From positions 949,501-1,013,500 of the forward strand of contig JAQFVV010000283.1 of the NCBI GenBank assembly GCA_028023455.1: a stretch of 64,000 nt of DNA, given 5' to 3'. The notes beneath the pieces were generated by a model. The model worked only from the letters and a program-made list of their open reading frames with translations. It ran no database searches and was not told the DNA's origin. Of this stretch, positions 25,355 through 38,859 are shown one piece after another. Source of the stretch: Epiperipatus broadwayi (Eukaryota; Onychophora; Udeonychophora; Euonychophora; Peripatidae). The translations under genes and the position numbers were made by a program. Each line of letters opens with the position of its first letter. The first letter of the stretch is position 1.

Positions 25355-28344
25355 AAATCAATTAATCTTATGTGTAACCCCACATATAACTTCCAATATA
25401 ACTATTGTTTTTTTTTGTTATCTATCATATTGGTTATTTTAATGGTATCCATAATTTGAATTTTTTTAAATTCAGATTATCGTACAATCTCATTTCTATA
25501 CCTTTTGTTATTCTCAAGTTTTAGAACTTAATCATTATTCATAGCTAATATAATTAAATAGTTAAAACCAAAATTGGCTCTCTTTTATCACTAATTAATC
25601 TTATAAGTTAATATTTTCATTTCCTTTTCTTTTCTTTTCTTAACTACTTATATCTACTCTTTTGCATCTAGCTATTTTGGTAAGTTCTGTTTTTTTAATC
25701 TGCTTTCACTTTTGAAGTATATTACTATATAAATTGTATTACTCTCCTAATTTAAATTTTCTTATCACTGAACTAACATAATATGAACAAATTTTGTATG
25801 TATAAACCAATATTTTTATTATTTACCATAAATTTTATTAAGGCACAAATGAAAAGATATTTGAGAAATTTATAGAAAATAAAAAGCAGCAAATTAGAAC
25901 TCACATAATATTTTTTAAAAACTTTTTTAAAAATTTAAATAGGGACAAATATCTTATAAGAAATTTTATAAAATCTATTTTATAATACATCTTATCTTAT
26001 TTTTTAATAATTTAAATTCAAACCAAAACTAATTAATTCATATAAAATATGAAATATTTTTTTAATTAAATGCAATTTCTACTAAGAGTAAGTTTAAGTT
26101 TATTAAACTGAATTTAATATTTTTATATTATATAAAAATTAATTAATTTTGATTTAAATTTTAAATAGTATTTTATCAACAAAAATAATTAGAGCAAATA
26201 TGTATAAAATTAAGAAAATATAGATTTAAATATGAGCTCTAATAAATGTAGATTTTATGAAATTTAAATTAATTTTTGTAGCATAGTATAAGGTAGATTT
26301 ATTTTGTAATTCTAGTGATTTGTCTCTTAAATTTAAAAAAAAAAAAATTGTTTTGAAAAATATATTTTACAGATTTATAAATGTATTTTATTTTATACAT
26401 GTTTGTTTGTGGTATGTATTGATTTTTTTAATTTTTTATTTTCGTATTTCAGACAAATTTCTCAAATATATAATTTGTGACTTGACGAAGATCATAGTAA
26501 ATAATCAAAATGTTGATATGTGTATCTAATACTTAGAAAAAATATATAATACTTGAGTAATAAACAAATTAAAAAAATTATAAAGTAAAAAAGGAATGAT
26601 ACAATTTATGTATAATATTTTTGAAGCCAGATTAAATTTGAAAAAGAAGTAGAGAAAGTTTTTGGAATATTTTTTTAACAACTGTCTTAATCTCAAAATT
26701 CTTGAAATAAATTTGATGATTACTTAATCATTAAAAATATTATCATTTAATATTCTCTTCTAAGAAATGACTGATTGTTCACCAATATAATTGCTCCTAA
26801 ATATGATTTTATTTTATTTTTTGCCATAATTCTTAACAGTGTAAAAAATTATTTTTAATAATAAATTATTTATTGCAGTCCAGTGTTGATAAGCTTGAAT
26901 AATCAATATATAAGATGCTAATGTTATTTTTAATAATATTAAATCTTCATTTTCATGTTTGTTTTGAAATTGTAAATCATTTATTTCCAATATCATATAA
27001 TTAACATCAATTTTGAATAATGTTTGGGATAAAATAAATGATTGTCTATTTTTTATAATAAAAAAAAAACAAATTTTAAAGCTTTTTTTTCCACATACAT
27101 TCCAACCTATGTCTTTGCTAATTATATTCTCTCATTTTTACCTTTTAAATTTAATTGGTAATATATTTTTAGATTTAACGCACAACAGCTGTAATATAAT
27201 TTACAAACATTCAAACTACAAGCAGTATCTAATACTGCACCTAAGAAGAGTATGTATTTTATATAAATATTTTAAATTTGAGTTTTCTATTGTTATGGTC
27301 ATTTGCAATAAATATTAAAATATGTATCAAAAAAAAATTAATAATATAGCCATAAAATCATGGAAATAGAAAAATTAAATTATTCAATTTCCTTAAATAT
27401 TTTCTGTAGCTAAAAAACTAAATCTTTTTTCTAATGAAGAAAAAATATTACTACTAAAAACTATGAAAAATTGAGCAAAAAAGTATGAATTCTGTTGTTT
27501 TTGTAATTAATCACATAATTTTAGATTAATTTTTTTTAGCAGGTAACATGGTGGCATAGTAGTTAGGTTAATCTACTTCATTTTGTTAGAGTTTTGCTTA
27601 GATTTTTTAGCAAAAATTATACATAAAATGTGTGTTTGATTGATAATAATATTAATTAAAATGCTTAAATGTCAGTATCTTTTAGTAAAAAATAACTTCA
27701 AAAAAGAGCAAAGATTCTTCCCTTATTCGATGAGAATATGACTTTTGAGAAATTGAAAATTACAATTTTACATATATGTTATTTAGTTATTTATTTGTAT
27801 TTTTGTAGAATTAAGTATTTATTTCTCAAGAATATGTGATGGATAGATTCAACATTTAATAAAAATATTTGCTTTTTTAAGCAGAAAATTAATTAAAAAT
27901 TATTAATAATTATTAAGTGGAATTTTAATAGTATAAAAAATAATTTCATTACTTGAATGTATTTTTTATCAAAAATTATTTTACTGATAGAAATTTAGTG
28001 GAAAACTCCTTTTATTAATTAAAATAATTTTTTTAGCCTGAAAGCTAAAATGAAGTGTATTGTTTATTTATTTATTTTTGTGTGCTACTCTCTTTTTTTA
28101 TTTTTAAAAATTATTTTTAATTTAAAGTTATTCTTTAAATAAAAATTATCAAAGAAAAAAAACAAGTTTACAAGTGAATTATATATTCAAAAAATATAAA
28201 TTGTCTATTAGATAAGTAAAGGCTAGTTATATTCATGTTAAAAGATAATTCTATTTACTTTTTTATGAATTTGCACTGTTTATGTATATTTCTGTCTGTA
28301 TGTCCATATTTTTAAATTTTGCTCTGGCTGAAATTTTTTTAAAA
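25355..28344. other. Extremely AT-rich DNA
   Basis: Long A and T homopolymer runs and AT-only stretches dominate. Open frames (26,320-26,529; 27,013-27,318) are rich in Phe/Ile/Lys/Tyr as expected from base composition alone. A weak pol III A-box-like sequence (tggcatagtagttagg) occurs at about 27,552-27,567 without a B box. Confidence 0.4.
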
Positions 28345-28830
28345 TTTAACTAAGTAATATGTAAAAAACAATTTTTTTAAAATAATGTTTTTATGTAAAC
28401 ACTACTAGCTGACTACAAAATAAAAAAATAAAGTAATCTGATCAAAAAATAGAAAAAAACTGAATCTCAGTCGATTTGTCTTTCTTAGAAAATATCAGAG
28501 ATGTTAAGAATCTAGACTTGTTATAAAACAATTACAAATTGCAGAAATAGTCATTTCATGAAAGCATTTGAGGCCTTTTTGCTTTTTATGATTTATTTAA
28601 GCCTCAAATGCTTTTATGAAATGACAATATTCCTGAAATTTCCAATTGTTTTATAACAGGTCTAGATTATTATGATCTCTGACATTTTCTGAGAAGAACG
28701 AATTCAGGTTTTTTCTACTTTTTAGTCAGATTACTTTATTATTTTTCTACTTTTTAGTCAGCTAGTATTGTTTACATAAAAGTATTATTTTAGGAAAAAA
28801 ATTTGTGCATATTATTTTTTGCTAACACAT
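28345..28830. repeat. Near-palindromic hairpin, about 485 bp
   Basis: Arms at 28,345-28,572 and 28,592-28,830 are reverse complements of high identity. The centre is agcatttgaggcc with its inverse ggc-ctcaaatgct around a loop of about 20-30 nt. Further out, atgtaaacac pairs with gtttacat and gtaatctga pairs with tcagattac. The right arm carries a small duplication of tttctactttttagtcag. The element is noncoding and could be a MITE or foldback; ends and target duplication are not clear. Confidence 0.75.
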
Positions 28831-29200
28831 TGAATTTATATATATAGAAGATATTAATTGGTAAATTGTTTCTGGTAGATATTATTGTGTTTCATCAAGA
28901 ATTTTAAAAGTCTGTAAGAAGAATCTGTCATTTCATAATCCATTTTATTTTTAAGAAAAAGATATGGTATAGTAAATTGTTATTATTATTATCATCATCA
29001 TTATTATTATTATTCAATGACATGAATGAGTGAACACACATATAATAAATATACATGTAAATGTGTTCTCACATTTATTGATTTTTGAAATTTTTTTATT
29101 TGCACTATAATCTTTTTCATAAAACCATATACATTGTGTATACAAATATCACATGATCACCATTTTTTATGTTTATACATGCTGTCAAAACAGCAGTACA

Positions 29201-30010
29201 CTCTTCATACAGTAGTGCTACCCAATGCAAGCTATAGTAATCAATGGATGCTGAAAGGTTTATGCATAAAATTTTTATCTAATGCCTACTCATACAATAT
29301 CCTCAGACTAGTTTCTAGCTTTCATCAGTGAGAAGCTTTGGATCTGAGAGCACTGAATTTAGAACTTTGCTTCTAATGCAACCCTCCAGAAGCCACTTTT
29401 TATCTGTTTAGTTAATTATAAAACTATGAGATTAAGATATTTTCTTGTATAGTTACATAGATCTCTCAGTTCAGTATCTGTACATTTTTGTGTCTTCGGT
29501 CTTTTAATAGCCATAGTCACCATCATCCTATGGGCAGGATTGGTATTAAACCACTGAAACATCGCATGATTACCATTACCTACTACTTTAATAGATTGTG
29601 TAAACATAGGAAATGACGGACATATGATGTTTTAGTAGTTTAATATCAATTCTGCCCATAAGAAAATGATAACTATCATTATTAAAAAAACAATGACACC
29701 AAGTGTATAGATACTAAACTGAGTTTAAATCTATATGATTGTGCAAATGAATAGCTTGGATTAATCATTTTGAGCTCATAGCTTTCTAGTTAAAACAAAT
29801 AGATAAAAAGTGGCTTCTGGAATGTTGCATTAGATCCAAAAATCTAGGTATAAACTCTCCAATCCAAAACTCCTCACTGATGAAAGTCACAAGGTAGAGA
29901 CTAGTTTGATAATATTAGACAATATGAATTGGATAGGGATTTTTTGCACAAATTTTCTAGCATCCATTGATTAAGATGGCTTGCACTGGGTGACACTACT
30001 ATAGGTAGAG
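29201..30010. repeat. Family A repeat, inverted pair
   Basis: 29,201-29,405 and 29,805-30,010 are inverted copies of one repeat. Diagnostic blocks are aatcaatggatgc, cataaaa.ttttatctaatgcc, tcatacaatatcctcagac, catcagtgagaagc and atgcaaccctccagaagcc. Relatives lie at 34,230-34,325 and 61,057-61,431. Read from the other strand, the block holds CTGATGA followed by a ctagaaactagtctg stem-like sequence and GAGGATATT, reminiscent of the hammerhead-like core in the PLE terminal repeats but without GAAA. Open frames here (29,134-29,331; 29,416-29,607) are not genes. Confidence 0.65.
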
Positions 30011-30604
30011 TCTAATATATAAATATATGTATGCATGTTGAAATAGCACATACATCTACAATATAATAAGCTATAGTAATTAAATTTTATAAATAAAGCG
30101 AAGCGAGAGCTATTACCCTAATATCTATGATGTGCATGGACTTTATAGCGGATATCACTTGGTTCTACCATATAATAAAAATAAACTTTTATTAATTAGA
30201 AAATTAAATAAAATGAAAAAAACAATGGTCTTTTGCACCAGCAATAAATGATTGTTTAAAGGATTAACAAAATTACAAAATATTTTCTAATTGTACCTAA
30301 TTAACAGGTGATTAGATTATTCTCCATCCAACATTGGAAAGGGAAATTTGATTTTACACATTTTTAGAATTTTCGTCTCTCTTACTTCTGTTAAATACTA
30401 TATTTAGTTAAAATAAATAAATAAAACACTCCTATCCAACTTTTAATTAAAGAATTAATATTAATTTAAACATTTTGCTATAGCTTTTAAAATTTAACTG
30501 TTTTATATTCTTATTGTGTTACGTATCGAACAATGTGTTATGTCTTGTTTACACATCAATATTACTTTTATCAAAATCAATTATTTATCTTTTCGACATC
30601 TGTG

Positions 30605-30690
30605 TGATCAAGTGTATCAGCAATATGAGATAGTGTGAATACTTGATGGTCGTGCGCAAGTCTGAGTTCAAACCCTCTATATATTACATA
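30605..30690 (+). repeat. Family B tRNA-like segment, isolated copy
   Basis: Matches the tRNA-like part downstream of the hammerhead at 43,540-43,620: the shared order is gtgtatcag, a GATA-rich stretch and caagtctgagttcaaaccctc, where gagttcaaaccc resembles a pol III B box. The hammerhead half is not recognisable here. Confidence 0.5.
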
Positions 30691-33020
30691 TTGGAGTGCA
30701 GGTATGGAAAAGACTAATGTAGAAAAAAAATCATATAGCATCAAATTAATAACTTTAATAAGACAGATTTAATACATGGGCCATAGTTTGAACCCTTATA
30801 TTTAGATAGTATAACATTTTGTTAAATATAATGATTTTATGTGTAGGCATATCTTATTTAAATTTTATGTTAAGTCAAAAGTATTTTAATTTAAATAATT
30901 TTCAAATACTGTATAGCAATACTATTCACTAGATTGTCATATCATTTTCGGTTTTATTCATCTTTAATGATTTTTATATTACATATTAAAATAATGTTGA
31001 CATATGTAAAGTAGTCATATAAATAATGAATAATGTGAATAGTTGTCAAAAAAAAAAATAGTTTTAAAACCGCTGACAAAAAGCTTCTACAATAAATCAA
31101 TAACTTTTATAAAACTAGAAAAATTATAATATTCTATGCAAAGACTTGTTTTAATATATATATTCCACATATGCAAACAAGTAAACTGAAATACATAAAT
31201 CGATTTTCACAATGTTTGCTAAATCAATCAATCATACATTTGGTAACATTTACTGACAAATTTTGATATCACACTGAAATAACCACCAATCACTCTCTCA
31301 AGACAATTGTTTCCTGATCTGAACAATACACATTAATGGTAACAGATTGCTTGCCCGTATACTTTAACATAATGTATAAAATCATTTATTTTTAAATGTA
31401 CAATACACAATTGCACTGATCTTAAAGAATGAGATAATTATGCAGCAATCGAACAAACGTAAACATTAAAATATTATAATAAATGTCCTATCAACTACAT
31501 ATTAATATTTTAAATATTAATTAATTATCAGGTTAATTCACAGTGCTATAATCAAAGTGTACTTACAATTAAACTGGAATAAATAGATAAATTGACTTAT
31601 TTTAACAAAGTTCAATAAACCAACTAATCAAATCACTGTTTATATTTATATATACATTTTGCATCATGTCAAAATAACTAACCAATCATTTTTTCTAAGA
31701 CATTTTTTTTTATTAATTTGATTGGCTTATGTGTTACAGTAAGTTAATATATATATATATATATGCATGTGTGTGTGACTTATTATAATGTTGGTTGATT
31801 AATTATACTTTAGTTGCTCTGAGGAGTAGCTGGCCAATCTCAGAGAGAACTATTTTGGTCTCATGCTCTATTTGAATATATAACATTATTTATATAAATT
31901 TTTATTATTAAACATTATTTTAATAATAAATACTTTGGATTATTAAATATTTATTTAATATCATTATCTTACTTTATTATACTTTTTGTAAATTTGAAAT
32001 TTAATTTACTTGAAAGTGATGATGAAATTCCATCACATATGTTTCAAATATATCTATAGTGGGAAAGTTTGGTCTGGCTTCTAGGCTGATGGATGATTAT
32101 GACACAATGAGCTAAAGTAAAAGACGCACTGAGATAAGAATAGAAATTAAATAATACTAAAAACCTACTAAACTGATTTTAATGTATTTGCAATTTAATC
32201 CACACCACCTCAAGAGTAAACAAATGAGACACCATCCTAAAATATTTTATTTTCATATTGCATTGTTATCAATTTGTTATAAATGTACAAAATTTTAAGG
32301 AAATCCATTTGATATAAATATGTTAAACCTCAATTTTAATTTTTTTCCTAAACAAACAAGCAGAGTTCTAATTTAAGTAAAGCATTTAAAAGAAAAATGT
32401 TAAGGAGGGGAAATAGTGAGATATGATTCCATCATGAATTATATGAGATGGTATAAGTTTTGTTACTTAATATCTAATAAATCAGAATATAATTATACAT
32501 ATTTCTTATTATTTTGCTAAGGAAAATTAATTTTATAATGTATATCTTTAATTTTAGTAGTGGGCTGAAAATTTTTTTAAGTTATCATCTGTTCTAAATA
32601 GGGCAGTTAAAAATGCAGGTAGTAGAGATTGAAACTAGATTCTTATCATGGTGAGACGTATTTAATAAATTAATACCTAATATGCAGCCAGAATATAATT
32701 GTATCTGATCAGTAACATTAAATATATTTGTATATATTTTGTGAGAGATCATTGTTTTATTTATAGTGATCTGTAATAAGTAAGAAGAGTATAAACTGAT
32801 CCCTTGTATGTGTTACCCATTGATAAGATTATGATCCTTAGGAGTTGACAAGAAAATACGAATCGATCTGTTTGTTAATTTTTTTAGCTTGAAAATAATG
32901 TCAGTTGGTTTAAAATGATGCAATATGTTTGTGAAACGAACAGCAACTTGAAAATAAATTTTCTCAAATAATTAAAAAAAAGTCCATGAAGGGTTTTTTT
33001 TTCCCTAGCAATGCTATATT
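30691..33020. other. AT-rich intergenic DNA, nothing recognised
   Basis: There is an (AT)n run near 31,748-31,764. No coding pattern or clear repeat pair was found. Confidence 0.4.
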
Positions 33021-33028
33021 GAATTTTT

Positions 33029-33840
33029 AGTAAAGGTTTACTTTAGCGGTCGTGGCCACAGCCACCATGTTCGCCCTCTATTTTTTAAAATTAGAACTAT
33101 TTTTGATTTGGAAAGTAATCGAAATTAAAATTTCAGAATAATTAAATATAATAAACTATTCAAGTTAAAATATTATAATGAAGCAGTGCATATCTACATG
33201 CAGATATACCTGCTTCAAATTTACTTTAATTTAACCTATCTCCCATCATAGATATATAATTTATTGTTAATTTCATTACACTACCTTAAACTCTGCACAG
33301 GATGTTAAGATGTTAAACTGTAACTATTACTGCCAATTGTATGTACAGATAGGGAAATACGGATCTTACATTCCTTTTCCTAATGGCTTCCAACCCCTCT
33401 CCCATTGTATTAAACTTTTTTTTTTAATTGATTGTACTTTTGACAAAATTCTTTTCAATAAAATATTGTTACTGAAATACTTTTAGCTAAATACATTCTT
33501 TCCTAAAATAAAATATAGCATGATTTGAACAATCAGCTTTTAACCTTTCAAAGTCTGAAAATTGTACACACATACATGTGCATATTTCAAATGTGTGCAG
33601 GTGTTAACAAATAAATTATATATTTATGATGGGAAATAGGTTAAATTAAAGTAAATATGAAGCAGGTATATCTGCATGTAGATATGCACCACTTCATTAT
33701 AATATTTTAACTTGGTTAGTTTATTATATTTAATTATTCTGAAATATTAATTTCGGTTACTTTCAAAATCAAAAATAGTTCTCATTTTAAAAAATAGAGG
33801 GCGAACATGGTGGCCATGACCACTAAAGTAAACCTTTACC
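33029..33840. mobile_element. hAT-type MITE, 812 bp
   Basis: Inverted arms of about 250-280 bp start with agtaaaggtttactttag on the left; the right end reads ggtaaaggtttactttag on the other strand. They continue through ggccaccatgttcgccctc and gcatatctacatgcagatat. The element is bounded by a perfect 8-bp direct repeat gaattttt (33,021-33,028 and 33,841-33,848), the target-duplication length of hAT transposons. The middle (33,300-33,590) is noncoding. It would need a transposase supplied elsewhere; a hAT/ZBED-like scrap lies at 48.8 kb, but kinship is untested. Confidence 0.78.
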
Positions 33841-34229
33841 GAATTTTTTATGTACCTATTGTAGATGAAATTTTAACAATAACGTAATAATACACCTTAA
33901 AAAAATATCAAATGATCCATAAAGCTAAAATATAAAAAGCAATAAAGCTAATAAAAAAATTATCAAAATAAAAAAATTAAATATTGTTACATTTATTTAT
34001 TTTAAATTTAATCATAAATTGTATGTTTTCATATATTTATTTTAAAAGTAGAATATTTGTAATTGTTAAAATTAATCTAGGAATAAAATATAGAAGTCAT
34101 TATTAATAGCAGTTTTTTATGAAAATATGTCTTTCAAAACAATCAGCCAAACCCATGATCTTGGTAAAAAAAAATTAAAAACACTCAAACATCATGATTG
34201 TTATTTTCTATGCTTACAAAACCTGTTAA

Positions 34230-34325
34230 AACATTGGAAACTTTTCATACAGCAGTGCCATCCAGTGCAAGCCTTAATAATCAATGGATGCAAAAAGATT
34301 TGTCATAAAATTCCCTTATTTAGAG
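34230..34325 (+). repeat. Family A repeat, partial copy
   Basis: Shares cttttcatacagcagtgcca and taatcaatggatgc with the other family A copies and stops before the CTGATGA-containing block. The open frame at 34,127-34,342 overlaps it and is not a gene. Confidence 0.5.
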
Positions 34326-36164
34326 GATCCATTTTTTCATAACAAAATAATATTTTGATATAGTATATTTTCAAATATTTATTTTAATAATAAGACTTAT
34401 TTTAAAAAAGTCACAATAAAAGTCCTAAATTGATTCTATTTATACATGCATATACATGCATACAGTCATGTGTTATATTGAAAGTAAACATAAATTAATA
34501 TTATTATTTGACCTATTTCTTTTTAAAAACTAATTTTTATAAATATAGTCAGTAAAAATGATTATTTGAAAAAATATAAATAAATAATTAAAAGTAGTTT
34601 TGCATTAAGATAATTGTATAATTAGGTTTAAAATATAATAAATATAAAAACTAAAATTATACATATCTAAATACAATAATTTTTGTATAAAAATCTTCTA
34701 TTGGACTTTTTAAATACATATATAAAGAAATTTAAGGTCTCACTAAAATTGCATTAAAGACTATACTTTGTATCACTATGTTTTTTGCTGACATCTTCAG
34801 GAAATTATCTTTACAAACATGTAGATGTAGTGTATATGATTTTCTTTTACATTTTTACAAAGATTGTTAAAGAGAAAATTGAGATTTATATGGTTGATAG
34901 CTGGGCAGAAGGAACTTAAATGTGAATAATGTAAACTTTGTAGAAAAAATTAAATTACCAATGCAAACAATTCCATAAATCAAGAAGCATGAGGAACATA
35001 CAACAAGTATATATTTAATTTTTATATAAATATTCTATAAATGTCATTATTTTACCAATAATATATTATGCTGAAACAGAACTTATGAAACTGCTTGATA
35101 ATGAGACATTTGCCATAACTTTATTGCCTTTGTATCATTCATTGTGACATTTATATCAAATTGTTTATCAAAGATTTCTATTGCCAAGCATTATATAATG
35201 AACAGAGCACATTGGCATTTTTGTGCCAGTATAATATTGTGTGCATGCATCTCTATCCAATCTTGTGGATAATGTCATTCTCTTATGCTGAAATAAAAAA
35301 AAAAATACTCCACAGTCAATAGAAACTGTCAGACAATTTGCCCAATCAGAAGTAATAATTGTTTTTCTATTACTCTATGTAAGATTTTAATTTTTGGAGT
35401 TTTTTTGTTTCTCATAGACATATCTATGCTGGTGGTCAAACGTTTATATAAAAATGTTTAAATACTATCACAATATCAATCCAAATAAGTGGGCAGTTGG
35501 TGGTAACAAAGGAAGACCCTATTCAAATAAATAAAGCCAGATTTGCTGACCATTGCAAATATAATCATGGAAAAACTTTGCTAGGTAACATGCCATCATC
35601 AATAATGTGAAAATTATGAGCAACAGAACCATGGAGCTAAAGAATATAGGCCCTAAGTGTTCAATTTGAAGCAAGGGTATGGTTACCATTATTTCTATGA
35701 CTCGTGAGATGACAGAAATGTTTTGCTTTCCATTATTGGAAAAGAATATAGACCTGGTTCAGGAATACATTTTCTAATCAATGACTGGTGTGCTACTTTA
35801 ATCATCAGTGACATTCATTCTTCATCAGCACCAGTACATTCAATCCAGTGATGAAAGCTCACATACAACTATAAGATATTTGTGGTTTGATGCCAAGTGT
35901 AAAATTTAATATGTGAGATAAATCACCCATACTTTTCCAATCATCTTCAAACTGTGTATTGAAAGTTTATTAATAAGGCTTGAATTGAGATATCTTTCTT
36001 TTAATCATGAACATTTGTAATACTCAACAAGAATGAGATTGCTAATAAGTTTGTTGCTCTTTCATATGTACTCATGTATTGATTTCCATTGCATATTGAA
36101 AGATTTATTTTCTAAATAAATTTATTTTCATTAACAGTAATATATATATATACTATTATTTTTT
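34326..36164. other. AT-rich DNA, possible unrecognised relic at 35.5-35.9 kb
   Basis: 35,500-35,880 is less AT-rich and has a coding-like texture in broken frames, but I could not match it to a family with confidence. The rest shows nothing. Confidence 0.3.
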
Positions 36165-36640
36165 ATAAAAAGCTCACAAATAAGCTCTTAACAATGCAAG
36201 CTTGTTTAAATTAGGTCACGTGACATCTAACTTTATTTATTTGCAATTTTATTTTTTGCTATTAAGATTTTGGTGATTTTATATTGCTAAAGCTATTAAT
36301 ATATGGTGTATCTGAACTTAGTTCAATCCCATATGGCTATTTAAGTTAGATATCTGGATTGGAAGATATATGGATGTCTGAAAATTTCAGATTTTCTACT
36401 TAATAGTTATCCATTAGATAATGCTGGGTTTGTCCTAGTATTTTTCATCTAATGCTTGAAAATCCTGGCATCTCACAGATGAAGCCAGTAGCAGAAACCA
36501 GTCTGGGATTGAGAATATTCTGCAAAGCTTGTTAAAAGCTTATTTGTGAGCTCTTTATAAAATATTTGTAATACAAGCTTGTTTAAATTAAGTCATGTGA
36601 CATCTGACTTGATTTATTTGTAATATACTATTATGTATCA
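36165..36640. repeat. Family E repeat, copy 1
   Basis: Bounded by agctcacaaataagctctta and its inverse taaaagcttatttgtgagct. Outside these, caagcttgtttaaatta.gtca.gtgacatct occurs in direct orientation at about 36,198-36,232 and 36,573-36,606. Within, cacagatgaagccagtagcag and accagtctgggattgagaat resemble the CTGATGA...ACCAGTCTG core of the PLE terminal repeats. Other copies lie at 38,335-38,520 and 41,592-41,758. Confidence 0.6.
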
Positions 36641-38334
36641 TTTTTGTATCATGTTTATTTTCTAAATAAATATTAGTTTTTTATGTTTTCATAGTGTATT
36701 TTTCTTTTTATCTTTTGAAACATTAATTTAAACAAATTGATATTATTTTTATTCTTATAAAAAATAAATTTGATTGAATATCATCTAATCAACTTTTGTA
36801 TATCGATGAATGATCCTACAAATGGATAATACATAGATAAGACCAATACTAATGGAAAGATAAAAACTCAAAATCAGCATTTCTATAATGTGTTTATGAA
36901 TTGTTCACATTTAAAATACTATATAAAAATAACCATCACTATCTTCAAAGATGAAAAGTGTGTTGCAAAATATGTACATACGTTTCAACATATTCAAAGC
37001 ATTTCTTCTCTAGCATATATGTGATGGTGAGATTGTCAATGGAAATTAGATGCAAAAATTAAACAACTATCATAAGAAAATAGTGTTTTGTGTTCATGTG
37101 ATCATAATTTCTCAATGTTACCATAAAAGTTATGTAAGCCAGTCAGTCGTTAAAAGAACATCATGTCAAAAAAAGAAACTCGTAAAGACTGGATTCATCG
37201 TTTATGAAAATAATAGCAGTCATAAATATGGCTTTAATAACAAATCACTTATTTTTTACTTTATACAATATAAAATAAAGTAGTTCTAATTTATAATAAG
37301 GTTGAGTAATTAGAGATTTACAGATGATAATGCATTTAAGTCATAAAGCTGTATCAATTTCTCCTTTTGCTTTTACCAGTGACGTTTGAAATTAAAAGCT
37401 GAGAGTAATACAGCTATCAAAGTATCTTTAATTCATTTCACTATTCAAGCTGTAAGACTAAGCTAATTTGAGGTGGAACTTAAATGCTCTATTATTTGCT
37501 AATCACTAATCTCTCAACCTTACTATAGATGACTCGATAGAGAGCTGGTCTAGTTTTATATATTATGCAAGGTAAAAAATTCAATAACTTGTTAATATAT
37601 TCAGGGTCCAGTAGTCAGCTGGCAGTTGAACAATTATAATTGCTAAATAACGAAAAACAACAAATGTTTAAAAAAAACTTCAAGAGTTTGTTTACTCTGA
37701 ATAATAATTTATATTAGCAAGATATTAGTATTTCAATTTGCTAGTTTTCTAGTCCAGTATAACATTACTTAGATCTCTTTAAAGTTTATTATCTCTTTAG
37801 AGATTAACATATATAAAGTCTCTTTAATTTAGTAGTTGATAACTTTACAGTTCTGTAACTTTATTTCTGTAAGCATCTTGCTTCTCACAAGCATTATATC
37901 AGAAATAATCCAAATAGTTTCTTGACTAGAACTCTTCTAATTTCACTTTACTACTTTAACTTTTCACTAGTTTACTTTTTTGTTCTTCTTCCTGTTTCAC
38001 TATTAGACACACTTCACATTCTTAATTCTTCTGCATATTTTTTTAACAGTATGACTAATTTGCATAAAGTAACTTTTCTTAACATGTAAATTAGTCTTTA
38101 GTCATTTTCTGTAAGTTTTATTTCCTTTCTGGGTAATTAATTAGCTGGGGGTTTTTTGGAGAATTTTAGCATATTATTATTAACAGCTTGCACACTCATC
38201 TTTATTTACTTTTTAATAATATATGTATGTGTGCATACACAACACTTGTTATTATTAATTTTCCTCAAGTGGAAACATAGTATAGTTAATGAAGAACTGG
38301 AGATATTAAAATATATAGTTATTGATCTGGAGTC
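36641..38334. other. AT-rich intergenic DNA, nothing recognised
   Basis: Short frames at 37,050-37,283 and 38,156-38,389 have compositions expected from AT-rich DNA and no known family. Confidence 0.4.
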
Positions 38335-38520
38335 AAATATAAATAACTGTAATAGTAATAAAAATCAAGTCATACAGCATGTGACATAATTTAATAAGCT
38401 TGTACTACAAATGTAATATAATGGGCGTGCTAATAGCTCTTAGCAAGCTTTTCCAAATATCCCTATCTCCAAACCAGTTTCAAGCTGTGGCTATTGTCAG
38501 TGAGATGCTAGGATATTCAG
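38335..38520. repeat. Family E repeat, copy 2
   Basis: Contains the family blocks caagtcata.agcatgtgaca, aataagcttgta.tacaaatg, and on the minus strand catctcactgacaatagcc with gaaactggtttggag. More diverged than the 41.6-kb copy. Confidence 0.5.
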
Positions 38521-38859
38521 ACATTAGACTATTATTATTATATAAATAACAATACATGCAGGTTGGCTTGGGTTCAAAACCTTAGGTTGTTTTAAATTTT
38601 CAGTCTGATAATTCTTATATGATAAAATATAATTAAGATACACAAGTGAATTATTTCACATTCTAATCCTAAATTTTATTGTGAAAGGCAAAAATCAGTA
38701 TGGGAATGGTGAGTTAAATGCATTATCATCTAGAAATTACTGATATCTTAACTTTCCTATATATGGTGCTAGAGTGATGAAGTGATCTGGAATGGGAGAA
38801 AAAAATGATAAATGATGCAAAGAAAAGAAAGGTATTGATACAGAAATTGACAGTATTTT

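Noticed and set aside
35500-35880. Possible LINE endonuclease relic
   Set aside because: Texture is coding-like but I could not align a run of family landmarks in order.
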